From assembly GCA_963791495.1 (NCBI GenBank), contig CAWBST010000002.1, forward strand, positions 186,001-250,000: 64,000 bases of DNA, written 5' to 3'. Position numbers and translations under genes: made by a program. Positions 55,060-63,762 of the stretch are shown in pieces (the first letter of the stretch is position 1; each line of letters begins with the position of its first letter). The DNA comes from JAMXLO01 sp963791495 (GTDB taxonomy: Bacteria > Pseudomonadota > Alphaproteobacteria > Acetobacterales > Acetobacteraceae). The notes beneath the pieces are model-generated. The model was not told the origin of the DNA, did no database searches, and saw nothing but the letters and a program-made list of their open reading frames with translations.

Positions 55060-55457
55060 ACCCGTTTCGCGGGAAACCGCCGCAAGGCCAGCGTTGCACA
55101 TTGCAGCGCCAGCCGCTAGCGTGGCGTGAAGGAAATAACAATTTGTCGCGACTGTTGCCCATGCTCTTGACAGGCCGAGGCGACCGGCACGCGGCGATCG
55201 TCGCTAGTAAAGGAGTTTGGCTTTTTGTTCGATCCGGTTGAGACGCCGGGCGGCGAGGGAGGTACGTGAATGGCGGGGCCACAGAGCGTCTCGCAGCGTT
55301 GTCAGACACGACCGGGCCTTACCACAGTTGCCCCGGATGGGCGCACGCGTATCGCGGTAGCTGCTCGCTACCGCAACAGCAAATCGCATGATCGAATTCT
55401 GTCGCGAGGCTGGACGGTGGGACTTGCCACCGGTCACGCCGGCTAAGGGAGGGTAGA
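55060..55457 (+). other. Intergenic region between binding-protein and permease genes
   Basis: About 400 bp without a convincing gene. It holds a perfect 8-bp inverted repeat (GCGGTAGC, loop of 5, GCTACCGC) at 55354-55374, and a 6-bp stem (CGGTGG, then CCACCG) at 55415-55432. Such hairpins between malE- and malF-like genes can stabilise the upstream mRNA. Function here is inferred. Confidence 0.5.
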
Positions 55458-56408
55458 ATGGCTGACGGCACGAGCGTTCCAGTTGGCGTGATGTCGCCAG
55501 CCATCGCGGGTACCCGGCGAGCCGGAAGCCTCAGGCGCTTCACTCAGCGGCGATCGACGATCGCGTTCTTTCTGTGCCTGCCGCTGATCCTGCTGGTCGC
55601 CGGGTTCGTGATCTATCCGGCCTTCTATGCGATCTACCTCAGCATGCTGAACAAGAAGATGACCGCGTTTGTCGGTCTGTCGAACTTCGCGTTTCTGCTC
55701 AAGCGTAACACCTTCCAGCTCGTCATTTTCCAGAGCTGCCTGTTCGCGGTCACCTCGGTGATCTTCAAAGCGCTGATCGGCATCATCCTCGCCCACCTGA
55801 TGCACAACATCCCCGGCAAGAACCAGCGCATCTGGCGCGGTCTGTTGCTGGTGCCCTGGGTGATTCCGCTGGCGCTGTCCACCCTGACATGGTGGTGGAT
55901 GTTCGATCCTTCCTACTCGGCATTCAACTGGCTGCTGAACCAGTTCGGCCTCGCTTCGGTGCCCTGGCTCGGCGTCGGTTGGATCGCACGGTTCTGCACC
56001 ATCGTGGTCAACGTGTGGTTCGGCACGCCTTTCTTCATGATCATGTATCTCGCCGCCCTGAAGTCGGTGCCGGAGCAGCTCTATGAGGCGGCCGCGATCG
56101 ATGGCGCCAACGCGATGCAGAAGCTGTTCTTCGTGACGCTGCCGATGATGCGCAACATCATCGCCATTACCGTGCTGTTCAGCCTGATCGTCACCTTCGC
56201 CGAGTTCGACATCGTCCGCATCCTAACCGGCGGTGGGCCGCAGGACATGACGCACGTGTTCGCCACCTATGCGTTCCAGGTCGGTATCCAGTCGGGCGAC
56301 ATTCCGCTCGGCGCTTCGGTTAGCCTGTTCATGTTCCCGATTCTCGCCATCGCCGCCTTCTTCGTGCTGCGCGGCGTGACCCGTCGCAGTAAGGAGATCG
56401 CGGCATGA
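55458..56408 (+). CDS. ABC transporter permease (MalF/UgpA-like)
   Basis: This 316-residue inner-membrane permease has an N-terminal membrane segment (AFFLCLPLILLVAGFVIYPAF), six membrane helices in total, and the EAA loop EQLYEAAAIDGANAMQKLFF that contacts the ATPase. ATG 55458 has GGGAGGG 4-5 nt upstream. It overlaps the second permease by 4 nt. The family usually imports sugars or polyols. Confidence 0.88.
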   Translation: MADGTSVPVGVMSPAIAGTRRAGSLRRFTQRRSTIAFFLCLPLILLVAGFVIYPAFYAIYLSMLNKKMTAFVGLSNFAFLLKRNTFQLVIFQSCLFAVTSVIFKALIGIILAHLMHNIPGKNQRIWRGLLLVPWVIPLALSTLTWWWMFDPSYSAFNWLLNQFGLASVPWLGVGWIARFCTIVVNVWFGTPFFMIMYLAALKSVPEQLYEAAAIDGANAMQKLFFVTLPMMRNIIAITVLFSLIVTFAEFDIVRILTGGGPQDMTHVFATYAFQVGIQSGDIPLGASVSLFMFPILAIAAFFVLRGVTRRSKEIAA

Positions 56409-57304
56409 GCTCGACCACCGCCGACGCAAGGGCGCTGGCGCACGCGCGGCACCACCGCAATAGCCTGCACCGTCAGCGTGCATGGGCGCTGTGGGGCAGC
56501 TACATCGCGCTGGGCTTCTTCGTGATCATCTTCCTGGTCCCGCCATTCTACACCCTGATGACCAGCCTGAAGTCATCGGCGGAGATCTCAGCGCAGTCGG
56601 GCAGCCCTTGGATGGTCCATCATCCGACGCTGGAGAACTTCTGGTATCTGATCACCTACCCGAACTTCCAGACCTACTACCTGAATTCGGTGCTGATCAC
56701 GCTCTGCACGGTGGCCATCAGCATGACGATCTCTGTGCTGGCCGCGTTTAGCTTGGCGCGCATGGGGTTCTGGGGCAGCAACGTGCTCAGCACCGGCGTG
56801 TTCCTAACCTACCTGATCCCAGCCTCACTGCTGTTCCTGCCGCTGTTCCAGATTGTCGGCTTCCTCGGCCTGATCAACAGCGTCTGGTGCCTGGCGATCC
56901 TTTATCCGACGCTGGCGGTGCCGTTCTGTACCTGGATCATGATTGGCTACTTCAGCTCCATTCCGAAGGAGCTGGACGAGGCGGCGCTGATTGACGGCGC
57001 AGGCTACCTGCAGATGCTGTTCCGGATATTCATCCCGGTAGCAATGCCGGGGATCATCGCCGCGACGATCTTCGCATTCACCGTGAGCTGGGGCCAGTTT
57101 CTGTATCCGCTGGCGTACCTCTACACGTCGAACCAGATGGTGCTGACCGTCGGCATCATCAGCGACCTGATCCGCGGCGACGTGTTCCAGTGGGGCAAGA
57201 TCATGGCGGCCTGCCTTCTGGCTTCGCTGCCGCCGATCCTGATCTACGCCTTCCTGATGGACTATTACGTGGCTGGCCTGACCGCCGGCGCCACCAAGGG
57301 CTGA
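56405..57304 (+). CDS. ABC transporter permease (MalG/UgpE-like)
   Basis: This 299-residue permease has the first hydrophobic segment (GFFVIIFLVPPFYTLMTSL), six predicted helices, and an EAA loop (KELDEAALIDGAGYLQMLFR). It starts at an ATG overlapping the MalF-like stop by 4 nt. Together the two permeases form the translocation channel. Confidence 0.88.
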   Translation: MSSTTADARALAHARHHRNSLHRQRAWALWGSYIALGFFVIIFLVPPFYTLMTSLKSSAEISAQSGSPWMVHHPTLENFWYLITYPNFQTYYLNSVLITLCTVAISMTISVLAAFSLARMGFWGSNVLSTGVFLTYLIPASLLFLPLFQIVGFLGLINSVWCLAILYPTLAVPFCTWIMIGYFSSIPKELDEAALIDGAGYLQMLFRIFIPVAMPGIIAATIFAFTVSWGQFLYPLAYLYTSNQMVLTVGIISDLIRGDVFQWGKIMAACLLASLPPILIYAFLMDYYVAGLTAGATKG

Positions 57305-57340
57305 TTTCACCGCTAACCACAAAGAGGGAACCACAAGACA

Positions 57341-58444
57341 ATGGCTGAAGTCTCCTGCCGCAAGGTAGTCAAGAACTACGATGGCGGCGTGCAAGCGGTG
57401 AAAGGTATCGACCTCGAGATCGCTGATCGGGAGTTCGTCGTTCTGGTGGGGCCGTCAGGTTGCGGCAAGTCCACCACGCTGCGCATGATCGCCGGCCTCG
57501 AGGAGATCACCGAGGGCGAGATCTGGATCGGCGGCGATGTGGTGAACGATGTGCCGCCGCGCGATCGTGACATCGCCATGGTGTTCCAGAATTACGCGCT
57601 CTATCCGCACATGAGCGTATTCGACAACATGGCGTTCGGCCTCAAGCTGCGGAAGTTCCCGCAGGACGAGATCAAGCGGCGGGTGGACGAGGCGGCACGC
57701 ATCCTCGACATCGGCATGCTGCTCGATCGCAAGCCGCGGGCTCTGTCCGGCGGCCAGCGTCAGCGCGTGGCGATGGGGCGCGCCATCGTGCGCAATCCGA
57801 AGGTGTTCCTGTTCGACGAGCCGCTGTCGAACCTGGATGCCAAGCTGCGCGTGCAGATGCGCACCGAGATCAAGAAGGTGCACCAGACCGTGCGCACGAC
57901 AACCGTGTATGTGACCCACGACCAGGTGGAGGCAATGACGCTCGCCGACCGCGTGGTGGTGATGAACCACGGCGTGATCGAACAGGTCGGCTCGCCGAAC
58001 GATCTCTATCACCACCCGACGACGCGCTTCGTGGCGGGCTTCATCGGGTCGCCTGCGATGAACTTCCTGCCGGTGCGCGTGCAGGACGGTGCCAATGGCG
58101 GGCTGGCGGTTAAGGTCTCCGAGCAGATCGTGCTGCCGGTGCCGCCGGCGCGCACGGACCGTTACGGCAAGTACAAGGGCCGCGAACTGGTGCTCGGGAT
58201 TCGACCGGAGCACCTGTTCGAGTATCACGAGAGCGGCCGCCCAGGCTGGGAGCGGGTGGAACTGCCGGTCGACGTGGTGGAGCCGATGGGCATGGAGACG
58301 ATGGTCCACTTCTTCATCGGCCACGACCCGGTCTGCGCCCGCGTCGATCCGGCGACGCACGCGGAGCCCGGCGAGATGCTGCCGCTGACCGCGGACATGA
58401 ACCAGATGCACCTGATGGAACCGGACAGCGGACGCGTGGTGTAG
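57341..58444 (+). CDS. ABC transporter ATP-binding protein (MalK/UgpC/MsmK-like)
   Basis: This 367-residue ATPase has Walker A GPSGCGKST (residues 37-45), the Q-loop Gln83, LSGGQ (135-139), Walker B VFLFDEP and a switch His in VTHDQVEAM. The C-terminal part (LPVRVQDG..., LGIRPEHLFEYHESG) is the regulatory TOBE-type domain of MalK-like ATPases. It powers the two permeases and follows the MalG-like gene by 36 nt. Confidence 0.9.
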   Translation: MAEVSCRKVVKNYDGGVQAVKGIDLEIADREFVVLVGPSGCGKSTTLRMIAGLEEITEGEIWIGGDVVNDVPPRDRDIAMVFQNYALYPHMSVFDNMAFGLKLRKFPQDEIKRRVDEAARILDIGMLLDRKPRALSGGQRQRVAMGRAIVRNPKVFLFDEPLSNLDAKLRVQMRTEIKKVHQTVRTTTVYVTHDQVEAMTLADRVVVMNHGVIEQVGSPNDLYHHPTTRFVAGFIGSPAMNFLPVRVQDGANGGLAVKVSEQIVLPVPPARTDRYGKYKGRELVLGIRPEHLFEYHESGRPGWERVELPVDVVEPMGMETMVHFFIGHDPVCARVDPATHAEPGEMLPLTADMNQMHLMEPDSGRVV

Positions 58445-58553
58445 CCGGAACCTGTCCCTTTTACCTTCGGCCGCTATACGGACCGGCAAGTAGCAGACCC
58501 TTGCCGGACGGCGCCAGACGCGGAACCATGGCGGCCTAAGAGGGAGGGACGCG

Positions 58554-59979
58554 ATGGTCGATCTGGTGGTGCGCGGCGATACCGTGGTGACGCCGCAGGG
58601 CGTTGGTGCCTACGACATCGCGATTTCTGGCGAGCGGATAGTTGCCGTCTCGGCCAAGGGCGGTCTCCCGATACCCGATGGAGCGCGGCTGATCGATGCA
58701 ACCGGCAAGATCGTCATGCCGGGCGGCATCGATCCGCATGTGCACTGCAAATGGTTCCTGCCCAATCCCGACGGCAGTGCGGCGCTGACCGATCCGCCGG
58801 ATGTTGTTGGTCGCGCCGCAGTGCATGGCGGCACGACAACGGTCATCGACTTTACCCGTGCAAGCCAGGGCGCCAACGTGCAGGCGGCGATCGCAAACCG
58901 CGAGGAGGATTGGAAGGGCCACTGTGCCTGCGACTACGCGCAGCACATCATGGTGGAGGGCGCGCTACCGGTGGAACTGCCGGGGCAGTTGGCCGAGGCG
59001 ATCCAGGCCGGGTTTCCGACGGTGAAGATCTTCACCACCGACATCACGCCGTCACGCAAGGGACGCATGGTGGATTTCGGCGACATCTGGGAAGTGTTCC
59101 AGGTGCTGAAGGCGAACGGCGGGCTCGGCGTGATCCACTCCGAGGACAACGACATCGTGATGCACATGTACGGCAAGCTGATCCGCGAGGGACGCACGGG
59201 CTTCGCCAACATGGCGGAAGTGCACAACACGCTGTCCGAGGATATTTCGTTCCGCCGCGTGATCCGGTTGGCGGAGAAGGTCGGCGCGACGCTCTATATG
59301 ATGCACACTTCAGCCGCGAGCGGCGTGTCCGCTATCCGCGAGGCACGTGCTCGCGGTGTGCCGATCTACGGCGAGTCGCTGCACCAGTACATGCTGTACA
59401 CGTCGGCGGACTACAAGCGGCCGAACGGGCAGATCTATCACACCTATCCGTCGCTCAAGTCGGCCGATGACCAAGCGGCGCTATGGGCTGGCACGCTGGA
59501 CGGCTGCATCAACTGTGTTGCTACTGACGAGATCTGCTGCACGCTGGCGAAGAAGCTGCAGGGCGTGCGGATCGACGATACCACCGGTGGCAATGCCGGT
59601 GTCGAACCGCGCGTGGCGTTGATGTACACCGAGATGGTGGGCAGACGCAGCTATTCGCTGTCGCGCTATGTCGATCTGGTATCGACCAATGCAGCGAAGA
59701 TCATGGGCCTGTATCCACGCAAAGGTGCGCTGGCGGCGGGGTCGGATGCGGATATCTGTGTGCTGGATCCGGCGGACAAGCGGGTGATTCGCGCCGAGGA
59801 CCTGCACGAGACCGACTACACGCCATGGGAAGGGTCGCAAGATGGACGCATGGCCGTGCCTGACAGTCTTGCGCGGCAAGGTGGTTGTGGAGAACGGTGC
59901 GTGGAAAGGCTCGCTCGCCGATGGCAAGTGGCAGCATCGCAAGATAGCCACCGAGATGCTAGTGGAGCCGATGCTATGA
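58554..59979 (+). CDS. D-hydantoinase / dihydropyrimidinase with late frameshift
   Basis: This enzyme has the metal motif PHVHCKW, the carboxylated Lys in PTVKIFTTD, IHSED and MMHTSAASG His ligands, and CVATDEICC for the Asp. The ATG at 58554 has AGGGAGGGAC upstream. After ETDYTPWEG (about 59836) the frame shifts by one base. The original tail in another frame is AWPCLTVLRGKVVVENGAWK and ends TEMLVEPML at TGA 59977-59979, for a normal length near 474 aa. As written, the first frame runs to 59993 with an unrelated tail. It lies 109 bp from the ATPase gene. Confidence 0.82.
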
Positions 59980-60001
59980 TGACAGCCCGATGAATGGCCT
60001 C

Positions 60002-60086
60002 CCCCTCCCCTTGCGGGAGGGGGTAGGGGGAGGGGGCGATACCACCCCTTCACCGGCCCCCAACCCCCTCCCGCAAGAGGACGGGG
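60002..60086. repeat. Inverted repeat / extragenic palindrome-like element
   Basis: Arm 60002-60024 (CCCCTCCCCTTGCGGGAG then GGGGT) pairs with arm 60063-60086, whose reverse complement is CCCCGTCCTCTTGCGGGAG then GGGGT, with few mismatches. The central 38 bp is G-rich then C-rich. Elements of this composition are scattered between genes in many GC-rich alphaproteobacteria. It lies just after the hydantoinase stop. Confidence 0.65.
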
Positions 60087-60097
60087 CGATCCACGAA

Positions 60098-60382
60098 GTG
60101 CGCGCGCTGTTGACCGACTGCGTTACCCTGTGGGGCGTGGATGCGAGCGCTGCTGCATGCACCGATGGTGTGGACATCACCGCGAGGGACGGCACATACC
60201 TCCTGCAACGAGCGCCGCCTGACATGCGCCCCATTCGCTGGCTGCTGCGCACGCCGGAACGTCAGGCCGCCAATCGGCCGCCACGTGCTGCACCATCCAT
60301 CGTCGCCCTGCTGACCGCACTACGCAACGTGCTCGGCGCGGAAAGCGGCAACAGGCTCAGGATCGGGGCATCGGCACCATGA
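60098..60382 (+). CDS. Small hypothetical protein coupled to TPR gene
   Basis: A 94-residue ORF from a GTG at 60098 contains VRALLTDCVTLWGVDASAAA and DMRPIRWLLRTPERQAA. Its TGA overlaps the ATG of the TPR gene (ATGA), which supports translation. An ATG at 59990 gives a longer frame through the inverted repeat, so I take the GTG. No known function. Confidence 0.5.
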   Translation: MRALLTDCVTLWGVDASAAACTDGVDITARDGTYLLQRAPPDMRPIRWLLRTPERQAANRPPRAAPSIVALLTALRNVLGAESGNRLRIGASAP

Positions 60383-61733
60383 AACAGGACGAGCGCAACC
60401 TCCCGCTCTCGACCGACAGCGCGGAAGCGGCGCGTTTGTTCGACCGCGCCGTTGAGCACTACCTGAAATACCACATCGACACGATGTCGCTGGTTGGCAG
60501 CGCCCTCGCCGCGGATCCCGACTTCGTTATGGTGCATTGCCTCAAGGGGTACCTGCTGCTCAGCCGCAGCAAACCCGGCCAACAGCCGGCAGATCGCCGC
60601 CACTCTCGCCGCCGCACAGGCCAACGCCAATGCAACCACACAACGCGAGAAGCAGCATGTCGCCGCCTTCGCCGCCTGGTCGGATGGCGAACTCGACAGA
60701 TCCTTCGCCATCTGGCGGCAGATCCTCGATACCACGCCAACGGATCTGCTCGCGTTGCGCATCTGCGACACCACGTGGTTCCGCCACGGCCAGACACAGA
60801 AGATCCGAGAACAGGCCGACCGCATCGCGCCACGCTGGTCACCGGACCTGCCAGGGTACGACATGCTGCAATGCGTCTGGGCCTTCGCACACGAAGAGAC
60901 CGGCGACTATGCCGCCGCCGAACGTGCGGTCGATGCCGCGCTGGAACATGACCGAACCAACTACTTCGCGCATCACGTCAAGGCGCACGTGCTGGAAATG
61001 GACTGCCGCCCGCGCGAGGGCTGCGACTGGCTGGAATTGCAGATCCCAAACTGGTCCGCCGGCAACAACCTGATCCACCATTTGTGGTGGCACCGCACAT
61101 TGATGGAACTCGACCTCGGCGAGCGCGACGCCGTGCTGGCGAGCTATGACAGGAACATCCGCAACTTCGACGATCCGATGACCAAGGCGGTGCCGGACCA
61201 CTATGTCGATCTGCAGAATGCCACGGCTCTTCTGTGGCGACTGGAACAATTGGGCCTACGATGTCGGAAACCGCTGGGACGAACTCGCCGACAAGGCGGA
61301 AGCCCGGATCGGCGAAGCCGGCCATCTGCTGCTGGTGCCGCATCTGATGCTCGCACTGGCTGCCACCGGACGCGACACGGCCGCCGCTCGCTTCCTCGCC
61401 GCGCTGGGTGACCTCGCCGCGGACCGCGCTCTGTGGACCGCGTCTGCGATCGCGAACGTGGTGATTCCCGCCTGCGAAGCTGCGCTTGCGCATCGCCGCG
61501 GTGAGCACGCCCGTGTCGTCGATCTGCTGGAGCCGCGCCAGGACCAGATCCGCCTGCTCGGCGGCAGCAGCGCGCAGCGCGACCTGTTCTTCCAGATGCT
61601 GATCGACTCAGCGATGAAAGCCAATCGCGGCGACGTCGTATCGGCGATGATCGCGCACGAAACCGCCACGCGCGCCGTGCCGCCGATACAACGGGCCGGC
61701 TACGCCGCCGCGGCGCGCTGGTTACATTCTTGA
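60379..61733 (+). pseudogene. Tetratricopeptide repeat protein, two frameshifts
   Basis: The protein should be about 450 aa. It begins MKQDERNLPLSTDSAEAARLF, shifts frame near 60576 (SKP should continue ANSRQIAATLAAAQ), and again near 61257 (LEQLG should continue YDVGNRWDELADKA). Each shift fits one extra base. Helical pairs such as RSFAIWRQILDTTPTDLLALR and AAAERAVDAALEHDRTNYFAH are TPR-like. No catalytic motif is visible. It may be a protein-interaction scaffold. It is not part of the F0 operon, which starts 64 nt downstream. Confidence 0.7.
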
Positions 61734-61797
61734 CACTGTCCAACCCCAACTGTAGCAAGCCCCCGCCTTCCGGCAGGGCCTCCTGCCAGGAGCGGAC

Positions 61798-62145
61798 ATG
61801 AGCGAGGAACCGGGCGAGGAAGAGCCTCCCTCCTTCGAGGAGAGGCTGAAAGCCGCCCGCAGCAGGCAGGGGCTCGATGCCCCGGCGCCCTTGTCGGGCC
61901 GGGATACCGGCGACATCGGCGGCATGAGCCCCTGGGGGATCGGCCTGCGGGTGGGAGTCGAACTGGTCTCGGCCCTGGTCGTGGCGGTTGCCATCGGCTA
62001 CGGGCTGGATCGCCTGTTCGGCACGAAACCAATCCTGATCGCGGTGTTCGTCCTGCTGGGCGGCGCGGCTGGAGTACTCAATGTCTGGCGCCTGTTCGCG
62101 CCACGACCGACACAGGGACCAAAGGTCCAGGACGGGGGACGATAG
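61798..62145 (+). CDS. atpI: ATP synthase protein I (AtpI-like)
   Basis: This 115-residue protein has an acidic N-terminus followed by two membrane helices: GLRVGVELVSALVVAVAIGY and ILIAVFVLLGGAAGVLNVW, joined by LDRLFGTKP. The pattern is the AtpI/AtpZ family encoded ahead of F0 genes in alphaproteobacteria, where it assists c-ring assembly. Its stop overlaps the GTG start of atpB by one base. Confidence 0.85.
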   Translation: MSEEPGEEEPPSFEERLKAARSRQGLDAPAPLSGRDTGDIGGMSPWGIGLRVGVELVSALVVAVAIGYGLDRLFGTKPILIAVFVLLGGAAGVLNVWRLFAPRPTQGPKVQDGGR

Positions 62146-62897
62146 TGGCGGCCGGAGGATCGATCGACGCACTGAGCCAGTTCAAGCTGGAACCCGCGCT
62201 GGGTGTCGTCGGCGCGTCGGTGAACTTCACCCAGGCCAACCTGATGATGGTCGTCGCTGGCCTGCTTACATTCGGCCTGCTGTGGGTCGGCATGCGTCCG
62301 CGCGCGATGGTGCCCGGCAGGTTGCAGTCGGCAGCCGAGATGGCGTACGAAGCCGTGCTCGGAATGTGTACCGAGACGATTGGCCCAGAGGGCCGCGCGT
62401 TCTTTCCGTTCGTGTTCACGCTGTTCTTCTTCATCTTGTTCGGCAATCTGCTGGGCGTCTTTCCGCTCTTCTTCACCTTCACCAGCCACATCGCGGTGAC
62501 ACTGGCGCTGACGGTGTTTGTGGTCGGCCTGGTGACCGTGGTCGCGATCCGCATCCATGGCTGGCACTTTTTCAGCTACTTCGTGCCGCAGGGCGTGCCG
62601 GTGGCGCTGCTGCCGCTGCTGGTACCGATCGAGATCCTGTCCTACCTGTCGCGCCTGATTTCGCTGTCGGTGCGGTTGTTCGCCAACATGATGGCCGGCC
62701 ACGTGATGCTGGAGGTGTTCGGCGCCTTCGTGGTGATGCTGGGCGGCGCGGGCATCATCTTTCTGATCCCGGCCGCCTTTTCGCTCGCGGTGAACGTGGC
62801 GCTGATCGGCTTCGAACTGCTCGTGGCGACGCTGCAGGCCTATGTGTTTGCTGTCCTTACCTGCATCTACCTGCACGACGCAGTGCATCTCCACTAA
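62145..62897 (+). CDS. atpB: ATP synthase F0 subunit a
   Basis: This 250-residue membrane subunit has the conserved ISLSVRLFANMMAGH with the essential Arg, and the closing QAYVFAVLTCIYLHDAVHLH. It forms the half-channels for protons next to the c-ring. The start is GTG at 62145, overlapping the atpI stop (TAGTG). Confidence 0.95.
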   Translation: MAAGGSIDALSQFKLEPALGVVGASVNFTQANLMMVVAGLLTFGLLWVGMRPRAMVPGRLQSAAEMAYEAVLGMCTETIGPEGRAFFPFVFTLFFFILFGNLLGVFPLFFTFTSHIAVTLALTVFVVGLVTVVAIRIHGWHFFSYFVPQGVPVALLPLLVPIEILSYLSRLISLSVRLFANMMAGHVMLEVFGAFVVMLGGAGIIFLIPAAFSLAVNVALIGFELLVATLQAYVFAVLTCIYLHDAVHLH

Positions 62898-62917
62898 CCC
62901 CGAAGGAACACAGAACA

Positions 62918-63142
62918 ATGGATCTCGCTTCCGCAAAGGCCATAGGCGCGGGCATCGCCGTCATCGCGCTGTCGGGCGTCGGCGTTGGCATCGGCTATAT
63001 CTTCGCCGCATTGGTCAGCAGCGTTGCGCGCAACCCGGCAGCGCGCGAGCGCGTATTCGGCCTCGCGATCCTTGGGTTCGCTTTGACCGAGGCGGTTGCG
63101 CTCTATGCATTGGTGATCGCGTTCATCATCCTGTTCGTCTGA
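62918..63142 (+). CDS. atpE: ATP synthase F0 subunit c
   Basis: This 74-residue hairpin subunit has two helices joined by ARNPAARERVF. The proton-binding Glu58 is in FALTEAVALYALV. Length and sequence are typical of an alphaproteobacterial c subunit. Its TGA overlaps the ATG of the b' gene (TGATG). It starts 20 nt after atpB with AAGGAA upstream. Confidence 0.95.
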   Translation: MDLASAKAIGAGIAVIALSGVGVGIGYIFAALVSSVARNPAARERVFGLAILGFALTEAVALYALVIAFIILFV

Positions 63143-63750
63143 TGCTGCCGCGGTGTTCCCGTCATGCCCGCGCAAGCGGGCATCCAGTCGCCTGGCTGGC
63201 CCTGATCCTGGCCTCGTTCCTGCCGTCCGCCGCGAAGGCAGAGGGCATGCCGCAGTTGGATTTCGCCAACCCTCTGACCACCAGCCAGGTGGTGTGGGGC
63301 GCGATCATCTTCGCCCTGCTGTATGTGCTGCTGTCGCGCATCGGCCTGCCGAAGGTCGGCGCAGTGATCGAGGAACGCGCACGGCACATCGCTGCGGACC
63401 TCGAAACGGCGCAGGCATCCAAGGCGCGCTCCGACGAGGCGGCGAGGGAGGTGGCCGAAGCGACCACGCGGGCGCGGGCCGAGGCGCAGGCGGCAATCAA
63501 CGCGGCGCTCGACGCGGCGAAGCAGGAGGCTTCGGCACGCATCGCGTCGCTGAACCAGCGGCTGGAGCAGCAATTGCACGAAGCCGAGAGGCAGATCGAC
63601 GCGGCACGTTCAGCGGCGATGCGCGCGCTCCGAGAGGTGGCGACCGATACCGCGGCGACGGTGATCGGCCGCCTGACTGGCGCGCCGCCCGATGCGCCGC
63701 GGCTGGATGGGGCGATCGCCGCAGCGCTGGCCGCACGCCGGATCGCCTGA
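63142..63750 (+). CDS. atpF': ATP synthase F0 subunit b' (with signal peptide)
   Basis: This 202-residue subunit has a signal-like N-terminus ending SFLPSAAKAEGMP, then FANPLTTSQVVWGAIIFALLYVLLSRIGLP (membrane helix), and a long charged coiled coil to LAARRIA. Acetobacteraceae b' subunits commonly have a cleavable leader before MPQLDFANP. Here the leader is partly encoded by a palindromic repeat. The ATG at 63142 overlaps atpE; an ATG at 63247 would remove the leader. It forms part of the peripheral stalk. Confidence 0.88.
   Translation: MLPRCSRHARASGHPVAWLALILASFLPSAAKAEGMPQLDFANPLTTSQVVWGAIIFALLYVLLSRIGLPKVGAVIEERARHIAADLETAQASKARSDEAAREVAEATTRARAEAQAAINAALDAAKQEASARIASLNQRLEQQLHEAERQIDAARSAAMRALREVATDTAATVIGRLTGAPPDAPRLDGAIAAALAARRIA
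63164..63183 (+). repeat. REP-like palindrome inside atpF' leader
   Basis: The bases ATGCCCGC, loop GCAA, GCGGGCAT form a perfect 8-bp stem with a tetraloop, flanked by CGTC and CCAG. This motif (CGTCATGCCCGC ... GCGGGCATCCAG) is a widespread repeat in alphaproteobacterial genomes. It is translated here as part of the b' signal peptide (HARASGHP). Confidence 0.7.
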
Positions 63751-63762
63751 GGGAGCGCCGCG

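Noticed and set aside
62842..63141. Extension of the b' gene upstream through atpB and atpE
   Set aside because: It would translate another frame of atpE. The ATG at 63142 fits overlap coupling and the leader.
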